Source: CAZZNQ01 sp964655775
GTDB taxonomy: Bacteria > Planctomycetota > Brocadiia > SM23-32
Assembly (NCBI GenBank): GCA_964655775.1
Contig: CAZZNQ010000001.1
Coordinates: 1 to 64,000, forward strand
Direction of reading: 5' to 3'
DNA length: 64,000 nt
Numbering within the stretch: position 1 is the first letter of the stretch; each line of letters opens with the position of its first letter. The notes beneath the pieces are model-generated. The model was not told where the DNA came from, made no database searches, and worked only from the letters and a program-made list of their open reading frames with translations. Of this stretch, positions 51,789 to 60,900 are shown one piece after another. The translations under genes were made by a program, and so were the position numbers.

Positions 51789-52775
51789 ATGGCTGACCTG
51801 TCGACAACCTACATGGGCCTGAAACTGCGCAACCCCGTTATCGCCAGCAGTTCCACGCACACCGCCGACGCCGACGGCGTGAAACGACTGGAGGACGCCG
51901 GCGTGGGGGCCGTGGTGCTGAAGTCCATCTTCGAGGAGCAGGTGCGCCTGGACGTGGCGGAGATGTACGACGGGCTGGCCTCCGACGTGCATCCGGAAGC
52001 GCTGGAGTACCTGCGCGCCGACCTGCCGATGCGGATCGGGCCGGACCGCTACCTGAAGAACATCCGCGAGATCAAAGAGGCGGTGGACATACCCGTGATC
52101 GCCAGCATGAACTGCATCACGCCCGCGGAGTGGGTGCGGTTCGCGCGCAAGATCGAGAGCGCCGGCGCCGACGGGCTGGAGCTGAACGTGTACGACATCC
52201 CCGACAGCCCGGGCGTGACGGGTGAGCAGGTGGAGGAGCGGCACCTGGAGCTGGCCAAGGCAATCAACGACGAGGTGAAGCTGCCGGTGTCGGTGAAGAT
52301 CGGGCCGTTCTACTCCGCGCCGCTGAACTTCGTGGTGAAGCTGGACAGGCTGCACGTGGGGGCGGTGGTGATGTTCAACCGGTTCCTGCAGCCCGACATC
52401 GAGGTGGAGGAGATGGATCTGGACATGGATTTGGGCCTCTCGCGCCCGCAGGACATCCTGCTGCCGCTGCGGTGGGTGGCCATCTGCCGCGACGCGGTGC
52501 GCTGCGACCTGGCGCTGACCACGGGCGTGCATGATTCCGGCGGTGCGATTAAGGCGCTGCTGGCCGGGGCGAACGTAGCCTACTGCTGCTCCGTGCTCTA
52601 CGAGAAGGGCGACGAGGCGGTGGGGCAGATAGCCGCCGGGATAGGTGAGTGGATGGATAGGAAGGGGTTCGCGAAGGTGGACGACTTCCGCGGGCTGCTG
52701 CGCGAGCGCGACCTGACGGACCGGCAAGGATTCGAGCGCACGCACTACGTGAAGGCGCTGGTCGGGCTGGAGTGA
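51789..52775 (+). CDS. Dihydroorotate dehydrogenase-like protein
   Basis: 328-residue FMN barrel of the DHODH/dihydropyrimidine dehydrogenase superfamily. LSTTYMGLKLRNPVIASSS at the start, VPVIASMNCI, GADGLELNVYDIPD, LPVSVKIGPFYS and LALTTGVHDSGGAIKALLAGANVAYCCSVLYEKG are the family strands and the FMN phosphate site. Catalytic Cys or Ser of true PyrD is not obvious, so the substrate may differ; this paralogue group is often annotated only as DHODH-like. ATG at 51789 has AGGTG just upstream and a promoter 45 bases before it. It precedes a GT39 gene by 40 bases. Confidence 0.85.
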   Translation: MADLSTTYMGLKLRNPVIASSSTHTADADGVKRLEDAGVGAVVLKSIFEEQVRLDVAEMYDGLASDVHPEALEYLRADLPMRIGPDRYLKNIREIKEAVDIPVIASMNCITPAEWVRFARKIESAGADGLELNVYDIPDSPGVTGEQVEERHLELAKAINDEVKLPVSVKIGPFYSAPLNFVVKLDRLHVGAVVMFNRFLQPDIEVEEMDLDMDLGLSRPQDILLPLRWVAICRDAVRCDLALTTGVHDSGGAIKALLAGANVAYCCSVLYEKGDEAVGQIAAGIGEWMDRKGFAKVDDFRGLLRERDLTDRQGFERTHYVKALVGLE

Positions 52776-52815
52776 GATCGGAGAGGCGGGGGCAACCTTC
52801 AGCAGACGAGGTGAT

Positions 52816-54552
52816 ATGACCTCAAGGGAAAGCGCGGAAGACAAAGAGGGATGCGACTTGCCGGAAGGGCGTGCGGGCGACGGCGTCCTTCCGGCGAGGG
52901 CAAGGCCGTGGGTCTATGTCGCGCTCGCCCTGATCGTCGGCGCGGGGACGTGGCTCCGGCTCTGGAACAACGATTTCGGCATACCGCACTACTACCACGT
53001 CGACGAGCGCAACAAAATCGTCAAGGTAGTGGTGCCGATGGTCCAGCGTCGCAGCCTGGACCCCGACTACTTCCTGCATCCCGCCATGCTGCTCTACAGC
53101 ACCGCGGCCGGGGGATGGCTCTACGGCGAACTGACGGGCGAACCCGTTACTCCGCTGGTCCTGCTGCGCAGCGGCAGGACGGTCTCGGCGATCGCCGGTG
53201 CGCTGACGCTTCTCTTTGTGTTTCTTCTGGGTGAACGGCTGGGTGGCCCGGTGTGCGGGCTGCTGGCGGCGCTGCTGTTGGGTGTGTTCCCTCTGCACGT
53301 GCAGTGCAGCCACTACATGAAGGAAGACGTGTTCGTCGCAATGTGGGTCACGCTGCAGTTATTCTTCTGCGCGAAGTACGTGCAGGAGGGCAGGCGGCGG
53401 GACCTGTTTCTGGCCGCCGCGTCCACAGGGCTCGCGACGGCGACGAAATACGTCGGCTCACTGAGCGGCGTGTTCCTCGCAATCGCCTTCTGGATGCGCC
53501 GGAGGAAGGCGCGCAGACTCCCCTCCACAGCCGAGAAGGCGCCAGAGCGCGGGCTGCATCCGTGGCGCTACCTGGCCGTATGCTTCGCCGTGGCACTGGT
53601 GTGTTTCCTGGCGGTGAACCCCGCAATGATCCTCAAAGGCGAGGCCGCGCGGAGAGGCATGCACCACGAGTTCCGACACGCCGTCAGGGGGCATCTCAAG
53701 GGGGAGTTGTCGGTTAGCCCATGGCACGAGGTCTGGACCTATCACCTGCGCCACAGCCTGCTGCCGGGCATGGGCGTACCGGCCATCCTGCTGGCGGCGG
53801 TCGGTGCCGGGCTCGCGCTGAAACGACGGCATTCCGCTGCACTGCTGATCGCCGTGGCCGCATTGGTCGGCTACGTGATGCACGAGGCGTCGCCCCTGAA
53901 ACCGCCGCCGCAGCCCGAACGCTACATGGTGCTTATACTGCCCATGTTGGCGGCGCTGGCCGCCTACGGCGCGCTGCTCGCATGGCGCGGCGCCTGCAAC
54001 GCCCCGGCCCGTGTGCTCCTGAAGGGCGGTGTGGTCGCCCTCGCCGCGTTGGCCGTTCTCTTCCCGCTCGCCCGGAGCATCGAGAACGTCAACCATATGG
54101 TGCCCGACACCCGGGACCTCGCGGCAAAATGGCTGCGCGAGAACTGCGAACCGGACGCGAAGATACTCGTGGACGGCATCCCGTGGTATGCGCCCCCGAT
54201 TGACGACGCGTTCGAGACCGTGAACGTGCGATACCTGTTCTTCAGCATCACGGTCGACGTGACCACACCCGACGGTGAGGAAGTGGAGCGGCAGATCGGC
54301 CGGAAGTTCGACTTCGAGACCCGCGCGCTCTCAGCGTCGGACGTGGCCCCCGCCTTCACGCCCGACTATCTGGTGCTTTCCTCGTTCTGGTACGACCGGT
54401 TCATCAACCACCCGGACGCCGTGCCCAGCGGCTTCCGATTCTATACCGAGGAGATCCCCGAACATCTCGGTGCGCCGGCCAAGGTGTTCCGAGCCCGCAG
54501 GGGCAGCTACGGCTTCAACAACCCCGAGATCCGCATCTACCGCCTGAGATAG
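52816..54552 (+). CDS. GT39 family glycosyltransferase, membrane
   Basis: 578-residue integral membrane transferase of the PMT/ArnT-like GT-C superfamily. Just after the first helix lies a luminal loop (IPHYYHVDERNKI, with the Asp-Glu pair used to bind metal or lipid phosphate), followed by about ten helices and a soluble C-terminal domain (residues ~430-578). These use a polyprenyl-phosphate sugar to glycosylate lipids or proteins at the outer face of the membrane. ATG at 52816 follows GAGGTGAT. It converges with the UroD-family gene. Confidence 0.82.
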   Translation: MTSRESAEDKEGCDLPEGRAGDGVLPARARPWVYVALALIVGAGTWLRLWNNDFGIPHYYHVDERNKIVKVVVPMVQRRSLDPDYFLHPAMLLYSTAAGGWLYGELTGEPVTPLVLLRSGRTVSAIAGALTLLFVFLLGERLGGPVCGLLAALLLGVFPLHVQCSHYMKEDVFVAMWVTLQLFFCAKYVQEGRRRDLFLAAASTGLATATKYVGSLSGVFLAIAFWMRRRKARRLPSTAEKAPERGLHPWRYLAVCFAVALVCFLAVNPAMILKGEAARRGMHHEFRHAVRGHLKGELSVSPWHEVWTYHLRHSLLPGMGVPAILLAAVGAGLALKRRHSAALLIAVAALVGYVMHEASPLKPPPQPERYMVLILPMLAALAAYGALLAWRGACNAPARVLLKGGVVALAALAVLFPLARSIENVNHMVPDTRDLAAKWLRENCEPDAKILVDGIPWYAPPIDDAFETVNVRYLFFSITVDVTTPDGEEVERQIGRKFDFETRALSASDVAPAFTPDYLVLSSFWYDRFINHPDAVPSGFRFYTEEIPEHLGAPAKVFRARRGSYGFNNPEIRIYRLR

Positions 54553-54564
54553 CGGTGCGGGCGC

Positions 54565-55737
54565 TCAGGCGAACTCCTGCCGCATGCGCTCGCAGTAGTA
54601 GCACACCAGGTCCCACTTCGCGTCGAGCGGGATCCGATGGTCCGGACAGGGGATGTAGCCGCCCAGGTCCACCAGCGGCTTGAGGCGCTCCACCTCGGCG
54701 TCAATGGCGTCCCGGTCGTGGGCGAACACCTTCTTATCCATACCGCCGACCCCGCGCAGGTCCTTGCCGTACTGCTCCCGCCAGGGCGCGATGCTGGCCT
54801 TCCACGTGCCCACCTCGATGGGGAACATGGTGTTGACGCCGTTATCCAGCCAGATCGGGATCAGGTCGTCGATCTTGCCGTCGCAGTCGAGTGAGACAAT
54901 GTCGATCCCGTATTGCCCCAGCAAGTCCGTGATGCGTCTGTAATGCGGGCCGACCTTTGCCCGGAAGACATCCGGCCTGATGATGGGCCCGCTCTTGAAG
55001 CAGATGTCTTCCCAGAAGTGGCCGAAGTCGAAAACCGCTCCCGCTTTCAGTGCATACTCCACGTTCCGGTAGCAGATCTCGGCAACGGTATCGATGATCT
55101 CATCCAGCAGCGGCTCGTCGTCCACGAGCAGGAAGCAGGACCCCTGGAAACCCAGGATATTGCGAACGTGCCCGTAGAGACTGCCGCAGTGTATGGCATA
55201 CGGATAGTCGCGCTCGCCGCCTTTCAGGAACTCAAGCCCGCCGTCCTCCCAGGTCACCATCCGGTCGTTGGCCCGAACCCGCGCCTTGGTCACCCGCTCT
55301 TCGCTCCACTGGTAGCGCCACTTGTAGTGCTCCTCCCAGGACGCCCTGTCCGTCAGCGTATGTTCCACCTCGGCTGGGATGCCGGAGCTGTCCGGTCGGT
55401 CCCACACGACAACGCCGTCCCCGTTCAGCCGATGCACGGATCCGTCGGGGAACTCCTCCACCACCTTCGGCTCGAAGGTCGGCCGCAGGTGACCGTTTGG
55501 GGAAAAAGCGGAGTACCAGTTGAAGTCGAAGCCCAGCTTGCGGCCGATGGCGAGGTCGGTTGTGTTGCCATCGCCCCAGGACCTCGCCTCCTCCTGTGTA
55601 AGGTGCCCCTCGACGGCCCACTTCAGAAGCGTTTTGTCCCAGTAACCGAAATGCACGATGGGAAGCCGGTCGTACGTCTCGTAGTTCAGAATAGACATCG
55701 CGCGTTGACGGTGGGTCATGGCATCGTCGGCCGGCAT
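54565..55737 (-). CDS. Uroporphyrinogen decarboxylase (UroD/MtaA) family protein
   Basis: 390-residue barrel resembling UroD and the corrinoid methyltransferase MtaA family. MTHRQRAMSILNYETYDRLPIVHFGYW opens it; the middle FDFGHFWEDICFKSGPIIRPDVFRAKVGPHYRRI and the C-terminal GYIPCPDHRIPLDAKW match this family. True HemE is about 350 residues with a conserved Asp in RRDQARVYD; here that motif is absent, so heme synthesis is unlikely. In many uncultivated bacteria such proteins stand beside sugar or methyl catabolism genes. ATG at 55737 is chosen (weak AAGGGAAAG upstream); a promoter lies 57-83 bases upstream. Confidence 0.8.
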   Translation of the reverse strand: MPADDAMTHRQRAMSILNYETYDRLPIVHFGYWDKTLLKWAVEGHLTQEEARSWGDGNTTDLAIGRKLGFDFNWYSAFSPNGHLRPTFEPKVVEEFPDGSVHRLNGDGVVVWDRPDSSGIPAEVEHTLTDRASWEEHYKWRYQWSEERVTKARVRANDRMVTWEDGGLEFLKGGERDYPYAIHCGSLYGHVRNILGFQGSCFLLVDDEPLLDEIIDTVAEICYRNVEYALKAGAVFDFGHFWEDICFKSGPIIRPDVFRAKVGPHYRRITDLLGQYGIDIVSLDCDGKIDDLIPIWLDNGVNTMFPIEVGTWKASIAPWREQYGKDLRGVGGMDKKVFAHDRDAIDAEVERLKPLVDLGGYIPCPDHRIPLDAKWDLVCYYCERMRQEFA

Positions 55738-55792
55738 AGCACTTTCCCTTTCGTTGGCATTCGGATGGGCGGGACCCCCGCGCAGGAGGCCC

Positions 55793-55820
55793 ATTCTACG
55801 CGTTACGCCCGGCAAGTCAA
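55793..55820 (-). promoter_or_regulatory. Promoter of the UroD-family gene
   Basis: Minus strand TTGACT (55820-55815) and TAGAAT (55798-55793), 16-base spacer. Confidence 0.6.
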
Positions 55821-55851
55821 ACCGCATGTAAACAGGCCACGTGCCCGGCGG

Positions 55852-56160
55852 CTACACCGGCTCAAGCACATGGACGGTGACGCCGGCGACGTAGTCCTTC
55901 ACCTTCTCGCGGTACTCCGCCATGTGAGCAGTGGCCAGGTGCGCCTTCAGCGCGTCGACATCCTCCCACCGCTCAATGATGGTGACAACGTTCTCGCGCA
56001 CTGGGGACTGCGCGGCCAGGCCCGTCGGGACGTCCACGTTCGGGCCGTAGGCCAGGCATCCCTCCTCGGCCCGCACCTTCGGCACCACGAGGGCGAACTC
56101 CTGCAGGTAGGCGTCCCGCTGACCAGCATTCAGCGTCACAGTCGCTATCACGTGAATCAT
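55852..56160 (-). CDS. Antibiotic-biosynthesis-monooxygenase (ABM) domain protein
   Basis: 102-residue small protein with a dimeric ferredoxin-like ABM fold: MIHVIATVTLNAGQRDAYLQEF at the start, EEGCLAYGPNVD, and VVTIIERWEDVDALKAHLATAHMAEY, all typical of YgiN-type quinol or heme-independent monooxygenases. ATG at 56160 has GAGGTGAGGAAG before it. It lies 14 bases after the PHP gene and so is co-transcribed with it. Physiological substrate unknown. Confidence 0.85.
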   Translation of the reverse strand: MIHVIATVTLNAGQRDAYLQEFALVVPKVRAEEGCLAYGPNVDVPTGLAAQSPVRENVVTIIERWEDVDALKAHLATAHMAEYREKVKDYVAGVTVHVLEPV

Positions 56161-56174
56161 CTTCCCTCACCTCG

Positions 56175-57083
56175 CTATATATCGGGTATCTCGGCGCCGG
56201 CCGTGGCGGCACGCATTAGCGTGTTCGTCCACGCCCGTCTGCCTCGCTCATCCTCGATTTCAAGATACGCATACGGCCAGTCCGGCAGGGGGAACGACAC
56301 CTCGGTAAGCGCCTCCACCTCGGACGCAGCCATGCGCAGGCCGATCGACGCCGGGCCGACCAGCCGCGCGTAGCGCACCGGCGACGTCGTCGCCACTACC
56401 TGGTCTCCCGCCAACCGGATGCTGTCGAACGAAGGTCCGCACGACGAGTAGTAGTTGCCCCGTAGAATGGCGTTCAGGATCGCGCCGCGCTCGAGAGCCG
56501 ACGCGTTCACGACGATCCAACCGCCGTTCCACGTGGGATGTTCCGGGCGCAGATGCGCGTCATCGCACGCGAAGGACAGAGCCCCGGGCGCCCGGCCCAG
56601 CATAGCATTCCAGTAGGGCAGGCTGTCACCCTTTCCGTTCAGCCAGGTGCAGACGTGGTTGTAGATCTCCACTCCGTCGAACGGATGGCGCAGCGCGTCG
56701 TCAAACGTATTTCCGCACCAGTGCGGATGCGCCAGTATCAGGAGCCCGCCCTGGGATCGCACCGCATCCATGCCGGCAACCAAGCCCATGCTCCGTTCGA
56801 GGCCCTGGAAGCGCCCGAGACCCACGGCGTGGTACATTGCACCCGTCTCGTCCCTGCCGTCAAGCTCAACGCCGTCCAGCCACAGGAGCGGATACTCGTC
56901 CCGGTCGGCTCCGATGTCCGAGGCCTGCCAGTGGTCCGTCCGGCACAGGAAGTGGTAACCCTCGGCGGCGTAGAGTTCCGCAAGCTCGGCCGGCGTTTTG
57001 CCGCCGTCGGACACGGTGCTGTGCACGTGGGTGTTGCCCTTGTACCAGCGCCCACTTGTGTCGTATCGGAACTCGGGCTGCAC
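56175..57083 (-). CDS. PHP-domain metal-dependent phosphoesterase
   Basis: 302 residues. Metal-binding motifs NTHVHSTVSDGGKTPAEL, CRTDHW, LILAHPHW and a later DDAH follow the PHP pattern seen in histidinol phosphatase and DNA polymerase nucleases. The C-terminal part is beta-rich, with RGRRAWTNTLMRA at the end, as in a sandwich domain. GTG at 57083, after GAGG, is the best start; GTG at 57089 is possible. It follows the HAD gene by 33 bases and precedes ABM by 14, so the three are likely one transcript. Substrate unknown, probably a phosphate ester. Confidence 0.8.
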   Translation of the reverse strand: MQPEFRYDTSGRWYKGNTHVHSTVSDGGKTPAELAELYAAEGYHFLCRTDHWQASDIGADRDEYPLLWLDGVELDGRDETGAMYHAVGLGRFQGLERSMGLVAGMDAVRSQGGLLILAHPHWCGNTFDDALRHPFDGVEIYNHVCTWLNGKGDSLPYWNAMLGRAPGALSFACDDAHLRPEHPTWNGGWIVVNASALERGAILNAILRGNYYSSCGPSFDSIRLAGDQVVATTSPVRYARLVGPASIGLRMAASEVEALTEVSFPLPDWPYAYLEIEDERGRRAWTNTLMRAATAGAEIPDI

Positions 57084-57116
57084 GGTCACCTCATCGCACG
57101 GATAACGAAACCGGAC

Positions 57117-57743
57117 TCACAGCAGACACAACAGATCCCTCGGCGTGTGGGCAATGAAGTCGGGGCTCGCCTCCGCCAGCAGTCCCAAAGGATGCCAGCC
57201 CCAACCCACGGCCACCGTCCGGGCACCGGCCTCGCGGCCCTCCAGCATGTCGCCCTTCGTGTCGCCGACGTAGTAGTACGTCCCCGCGCCACGCTCCGCC
57301 ATGACCCGCCGGATCTTCCGCGTCTTGCTGGTATCGACTTCAGCGCCCAGAACGCCACGGAAGAAGTCGATGCCTTGCCGCTGCAGGAATCGCTGGATCG
57401 GTGCACCCACATTCGATGTCACGATGAACAGTTCGGCCTGCGCCGACAGCCACTCGAGCGTGTCGCGCACGCCGGCGAAGAAAGAGTAGGCACCGTTGCG
57501 GGCGGCGATCTTCGCGGCCATGGTCCGGAGAATATCGTCGATGACTTCCCGGGGCACGCCCGCGGCGGCCATCCCGTCGTACATGTTCTGCTCGAAAAGG
57601 GCGAGGAACGCTCCCGCACCGTCGAACTGCGTGAAACCGTGCTCGTGGCACGCCTCAGTGAAGGCGTCGCAGAAGTAGTCGAATGTGTCGACCAGCACGC
57701 CGTCGTAGTCGAACATGAAGACCGCTCTGGAGGCCGTTTTCAT
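57117..57743 (-). CDS. HAD family hydrolase (phosphoglycolate phosphatase-like)
   Basis: 208-residue phosphatase. Motif I FDYDGVLVDTFDYF with nucleophile and general-acid Asp, motif II IVTSN, motif III Lys in SKTRKI, motif IV YYVGDTKGDMLEG. The cap is the helical C1 type, as in phosphoglycolate phosphatase. Start ATG 57743 has no clear ribosome-binding site; the gene lies 171 bases after the epimerase gene, in an interval that holds only a GCCCC/GGGGC hairpin right after the epimerase stop. Together with the PHP gene it suggests removal of phosphates from a small metabolite. Confidence 0.88.
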   Translation of the reverse strand: MKTASRAVFMFDYDGVLVDTFDYFCDAFTEACHEHGFTQFDGAGAFLALFEQNMYDGMAAAGVPREVIDDILRTMAAKIAARNGAYSFFAGVRDTLEWLSAQAELFIVTSNVGAPIQRFLQRQGIDFFRGVLGAEVDTSKTRKIRRVMAERGAGTYYYVGDTKGDMLEGREAGARTVAVGWGWHPLGLLAEASPDFIAHTPRDLLCLL

Positions 57744-57914
57744 CGTTGAGAAGCGTAAAGAGAGTCAACAAGGGGCTTGACGCGCGCTGCGCTAGACGCG
57801 CCAGGGGATGGGGGCTCAGGACCCGACGGGCTCGATCCGCCGGTGGGTGCCCGCCTCCCCTACTGGAAGGTCGATCACGCGCCCTGCACTGCGCCGTTCG
57901 CCCCGGCTTCGGGG

Positions 57915-58715
57915 CTATTGGGAAAGCTCCTCTTCGTAGCGCCGCAACGTGGCGATCTCGCGCGGCAGATGCTCGTCCCACGGCTCCCATTTGATCCATT
58001 CCCCGCTTAGGAAGCCGTCGTAGCCGGCGTCCAGGAGCAGTTCCACGGCGCGACGGTGGTCGATGATGCCCTCGCCTATCGGTCGCAGCTCGATGTTGTC
58101 GCCCGAACCGTCGTGGATGTGCAGGTGCCGGATCCAGGGCTTGAGGATTTCGAACGACTCTTCGATGGTGGCGCTGTCCGTGCGCACCGGGTGCATGATG
58201 TCCCAGTTCGCCGCAACCGCGTCGTGGTTCACCGCCTCCAACACACCGGCGACGAGCCTGGGATCGCACCAGTCGTCGTGGGTCTCCATGCACAGTATCA
58301 CGCCGCGCTCGGACGCGTGGTCGGCGACGCTGCTCAGCGAATCCACGATCACATCCGTTGCCTTTTCGCGCGAGACGCCGTCCGGAAGCAAGCCGCCGAA
58401 CACGCGCATTGTCGGCGCGCCGACGTCGCCGGCCAGATCGATCCGGGCATGGGTATCGGCAACCATCTTTTCGGCCAGCGTGGGATCGGAGTAGCGCAGC
58501 GAAGTGGCGAGGCAGGCGAATTCGATGCCGGAGTCGGCGAACTGCCCTTTGATCTTTTCCCGTTCGGCGACGGAGGCGTCGACCTCCACGCCGTGGGCGT
58601 GCTTGCTGTCCATCCGCGGCTCGATGCCGTCATAGCCGTAGCGTTCGGCCACCTCCAGCATTTCGCCCAGCGTCAGTTCCGGCGTCGAAAAACTCATGAA
58701 TGCGTATTTCACCAC
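57915..58715 (-). CDS. Sugar phosphate isomerase/epimerase family protein
   Basis: 266-residue xylose-isomerase-like TIM barrel, a different member from the one at 20656. Seen: YAFMSFSTPELTLGEMLEVAERYGYDGIEPR, ILCMETHDDWCDP with ligand Glu, WDIMHPVRT with ligand Asp, HLHIHDGSGDNIELRPIGEGIIDHRR, and FLSGEWIKWEPW with the final Glu. This is the complete metal set of the family. GTG at 58715 follows AAGGGA. A promoter (TTGCCG-N17-TAGAAT) lies 67-95 bases upstream and may serve the minus-strand run down to the ABM gene. Confidence 0.85.
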   Translation of the reverse strand: MVKYAFMSFSTPELTLGEMLEVAERYGYDGIEPRMDSKHAHGVEVDASVAEREKIKGQFADSGIEFACLATSLRYSDPTLAEKMVADTHARIDLAGDVGAPTMRVFGGLLPDGVSREKATDVIVDSLSSVADHASERGVILCMETHDDWCDPRLVAGVLEAVNHDAVAANWDIMHPVRTDSATIEESFEILKPWIRHLHIHDGSGDNIELRPIGEGIIDHRRAVELLLDAGYDGFLSGEWIKWEPWDEHLPREIATLRRYEEELSQ

Positions 58716-58781
58716 ACAGGTCCCTTCAGAGAATGAAGCCGCTTGGCTGAAGCGTACTGCAACACCGTCGTCGGACGTCGC

Positions 58782-58810
58782 ATTCTAATCCCGCGGCGGG
58801 ACGGCGGCAA
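58782..58810 (-). promoter_or_regulatory. Promoter of the epimerase/HAD/PHP/ABM run
   Basis: Minus strand TTGCCG (58810-58805) and TAGAAT (58787-58782), 17-base spacer. Confidence 0.6.
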
Positions 58811-58829
58811 GGTTCGCACGACGATTCAC

Positions 58830-59537
58830 TCAGGCGGCGCGCACGTAGAGAATGGCGTTCCCCTCTTTGCCCACCATGCGGATCGCCTCGCTCTTGCGCA
58901 GGCAGTAGGCCGCGCGCTGGGCCTGCCGACGCCGGATGCCCATCGCGTCGGAGATATCGGCCGTCGTGAAAGGCTCCTCCAGAGGCTCCGGCAAAAGATC
59001 GGCCAGGTCGGCCGGCCGCTCGAAAACCCGGCCGTCCAGAACGTCCACCAGCCGCCTCTCCACCGTCACCCAGCCCTTCCGCCGCCACGCGCGGCCCGGC
59101 CGGTGTTGCCTGAACTCCTCTTCCTGCGTCAGAAGGACCTCGACCGAGAAGCCGGGGGCGCCCAACAGCGTCGGAATTCTGACCATCTCGTCGAACAGGT
59201 CCGTCACGGTGCCGTGCTTGGGGCTCTTGCGTCGGCCCAGTATGTCCCCCCCATCCTTCCCCAAGCGCACGATCCACTTGTCCTGCGCGATGGGATAGAC
59301 AAGGCGGACCGGATGCTGCGACACCAGGCTGGCCAGCTTGGAGCGGATCGACGAGAAGTTTCCCGTCTGGATCTCGATCAGAAGATCCCCCCTGACGATG
59401 TCCACCAGGTAGCCGTCTACCTCGACCTCGGTCCGGTCACCGTCTTCGGCGTACCATTCCTTAAGGGACGCATGCAGGGGACCCTCGTTCAGCGTTCCGA
59501 TCTCGTTCTGCGCATCGCCCGTGGTCATGCGGGACAT
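58830..59537 (-). CDS. PD-(D/E)xK-like nuclease domain with C-terminal winged helix
   Basis: 235 residues. N-terminal half: LHASLKEWYAEDGDRTEVEVDGYLVDIVRGDLLIEIQTGNF has the layout of a PD-(D/E)xK core: a Glu in the first helix, Asp of YLVDIV, and Glu-x-Gln of IEIQ in place of the usual E-x-K. VRLVYPIAQDKWIVRLGK continues the fold. C-terminal ~70 residues (FTTADISDAMGIRRRQAQRAAYCLRKSEAIRMV) form a helix-turn-helix. It is thus a possible DNA nuclease or binding protein, conserved but uncharacterised as far as I know. Start ATG 59537, or 59528; ribosome sites are weak. Confidence 0.7.
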   Translation of the reverse strand: MSRMTTGDAQNEIGTLNEGPLHASLKEWYAEDGDRTEVEVDGYLVDIVRGDLLIEIQTGNFSSIRSKLASLVSQHPVRLVYPIAQDKWIVRLGKDGGDILGRRKSPKHGTVTDLFDEMVRIPTLLGAPGFSVEVLLTQEEEFRQHRPGRAWRRKGWVTVERRLVDVLDGRVFERPADLADLLPEPLEEPFTTADISDAMGIRRRQAQRAAYCLRKSEAIRMVGKEGNAILYVRAA

Positions 59538-59576
59538 GATACCGTCCGCCGCAGGCCGGAATCATCCCCTGGCGGT

Positions 59577-60221
59577 CTATTCGCTGAGCACCGCGTACAC
59601 GGCCTCCGCGATGACAAGGTGACCGATCAGGTAGGGGTGGACCGGTTCGGGGCAGAATTCGTTGGGATCGTGGCATTCGATCAGCCGCTGGAAGATGTCG
59701 TGCGTGCGCACGAGCCGTGCGCCGTACTTCTCGCTCATCTCGTGCACGGTGTCCAGGTAAAGGGGCATCGCGTCCAGCACCCTCTTGCGGAACGACTGGG
59801 CGCTGGCCTCGCGGCTGATGTAGAACGGGTCGACGAGGAGCAGCTCACAGTCCGGGAGCTCATCCCGCGTGCGGCCGAGGATGTCGTCGTACGCCTCGCG
59901 GAACAGCTCGGGACACACCGCTTCGGGCGCCTGGCGCAGGTGGCTGTGCAGGTCGTTGATGCCGATCTTCACCGACAGCCAGTCGGGCCGGTTGCGGATC
60001 ACGTCGTCGGCCCAGCGGTTGCGGAGTCCCGTCACCCTGTCGCCGCCGATGCCACGGTTGATGATCGTAAGCTGCTTCTCGGGTTCACGGATGGTCACGA
60101 AGTCCGAGAACAGCTTCACGTATCCGTTCCCCAGCGGCCGCTCCGCCGCCCGTCGCCCGCAGTCGGTGATGCTGTCGCCGATGAACTCGATCGTCTGCCC
60201 GTCCTCAATCAGCAGCGCCAT
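59577..60221 (-). CDS. SGNH/GDSL hydrolase
   Basis: 214-residue esterase. Block I FIGDSITDCGRR contains the catalytic Ser; block II Gly in INRGIGGDR; block III GINDLHS; block V Asp/His in PEPVHPYLIGHLVIAE. Complete SGNH set, cytosolic form (no signal peptide). Probably deacylates a sugar or lipid. ATG at 60221 has GAGG upstream and overlaps the end of the DUF6504 gene by 17 bases, so the two are co-transcribed. Longer in-frame starts upstream would translate the other gene's sequence out of frame and are rejected. Confidence 0.88.
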   Translation of the reverse strand: MALLIEDGQTIEFIGDSITDCGRRAAERPLGNGYVKLFSDFVTIREPEKQLTIINRGIGGDRVTGLRNRWADDVIRNRPDWLSVKIGINDLHSHLRQAPEAVCPELFREAYDDILGRTRDELPDCELLLVDPFYISREASAQSFRKRVLDAMPLYLDTVHEMSEKYGARLVRTHDIFQRLIECHDPNEFCPEPVHPYLIGHLVIAEAVYAVLSE

Positions 60222-60564
60222 TCGCCTCGTCCTCGCTTCCTTCCTGAGCATCGGGATAGGCCACGGTGTAGAGCCACCACCGCCTCGCCCGGTCGCGCCG
60301 GGACCTGGCCTGCCGCTCGAAGTACAGCTCCATTTCCGTGCCGTCCGAGGTCCGCACCCGGAACCAGTGTTTGCGGACGTACTGCTCGTCGCTGCCCGAG
60401 GTGCATTGCGAGGTGCTCTTCCATCTGCGCAGCACCTCCGTGACGGCGTAGCGCCTGCCGCGCCACTCGAAACTGCCGGGCAGAAGCGGCGCACCGATCG
60501 GCGAACGACCACCCTCAAGCGCGCCAACGGCCTTCAGGGGTTCGCCAACAAACTCGTCGCGCAC
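60205..60564 (-). CDS. DUF6504 family protein
   Basis: 119 residues. GSFEWRGRRYAVTEVLRRW, KHWFRVRTSDGTEMELYFERQ and RRWWLYTVAYP match small DUF6504 proteins, which are found in Actinobacteria and other phyla and have no known role. GTG at 60564 follows AGGAG by about nine bases. Its end overlaps the SGNH hydrolase start. The 231 bases between it and tRNA-Leu hold only the tRNA promoter. Confidence 0.75.
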   Translation of the reverse strand: MRDEFVGEPLKAVGALEGGRSPIGAPLLPGSFEWRGRRYAVTEVLRRWKSTSQCTSGSDEQYVRKHWFRVRTSDGTEMELYFERQARSRRDRARRWWLYTVAYPDAQEGSEDEANGAAD

Positions 60565-60748
60565 GCTTGCGGGCTCCTGGACATGGTAGGATCACGAATG
60601 CCCATTAGCATAACCGCAGGAGGCGCGAGCGCAAGCGCCAGAGGGCCGTTACGCCCCCGGGGCCGGACTTGCCCGTAGCCCGGCCGCCAAAGAGCGCATG
60701 CCGGGTTTCAGACGGTTGGGGACGCTCGCGCAGCGGGCGTTCGCGAAC

Positions 60749-60777
60749 TTGACAGCGCGAGGGGTGTGCTCGATAAT
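60749..60777 (+). promoter_or_regulatory. Promoter of tRNA-Leu
   Basis: Consensus TTGACA (60749-60754) and GATAAT (60772-60777) with a 17-base spacer, 18 bases before the tRNA. Confidence 0.8.
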
Positions 60778-60795
60778 GGGGGTCCCTTCGTCGGT

Positions 60796-60885
<90 letters not shown>

Positions 60886-60900
60886 TTTCGGAAGGTATCT

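Noticed and set aside
54565..55737. HemE of heme biosynthesis
   Set aside because: UroD fold but the HemE N-terminal Arg-Asp motif is missing and no heme genes are near.
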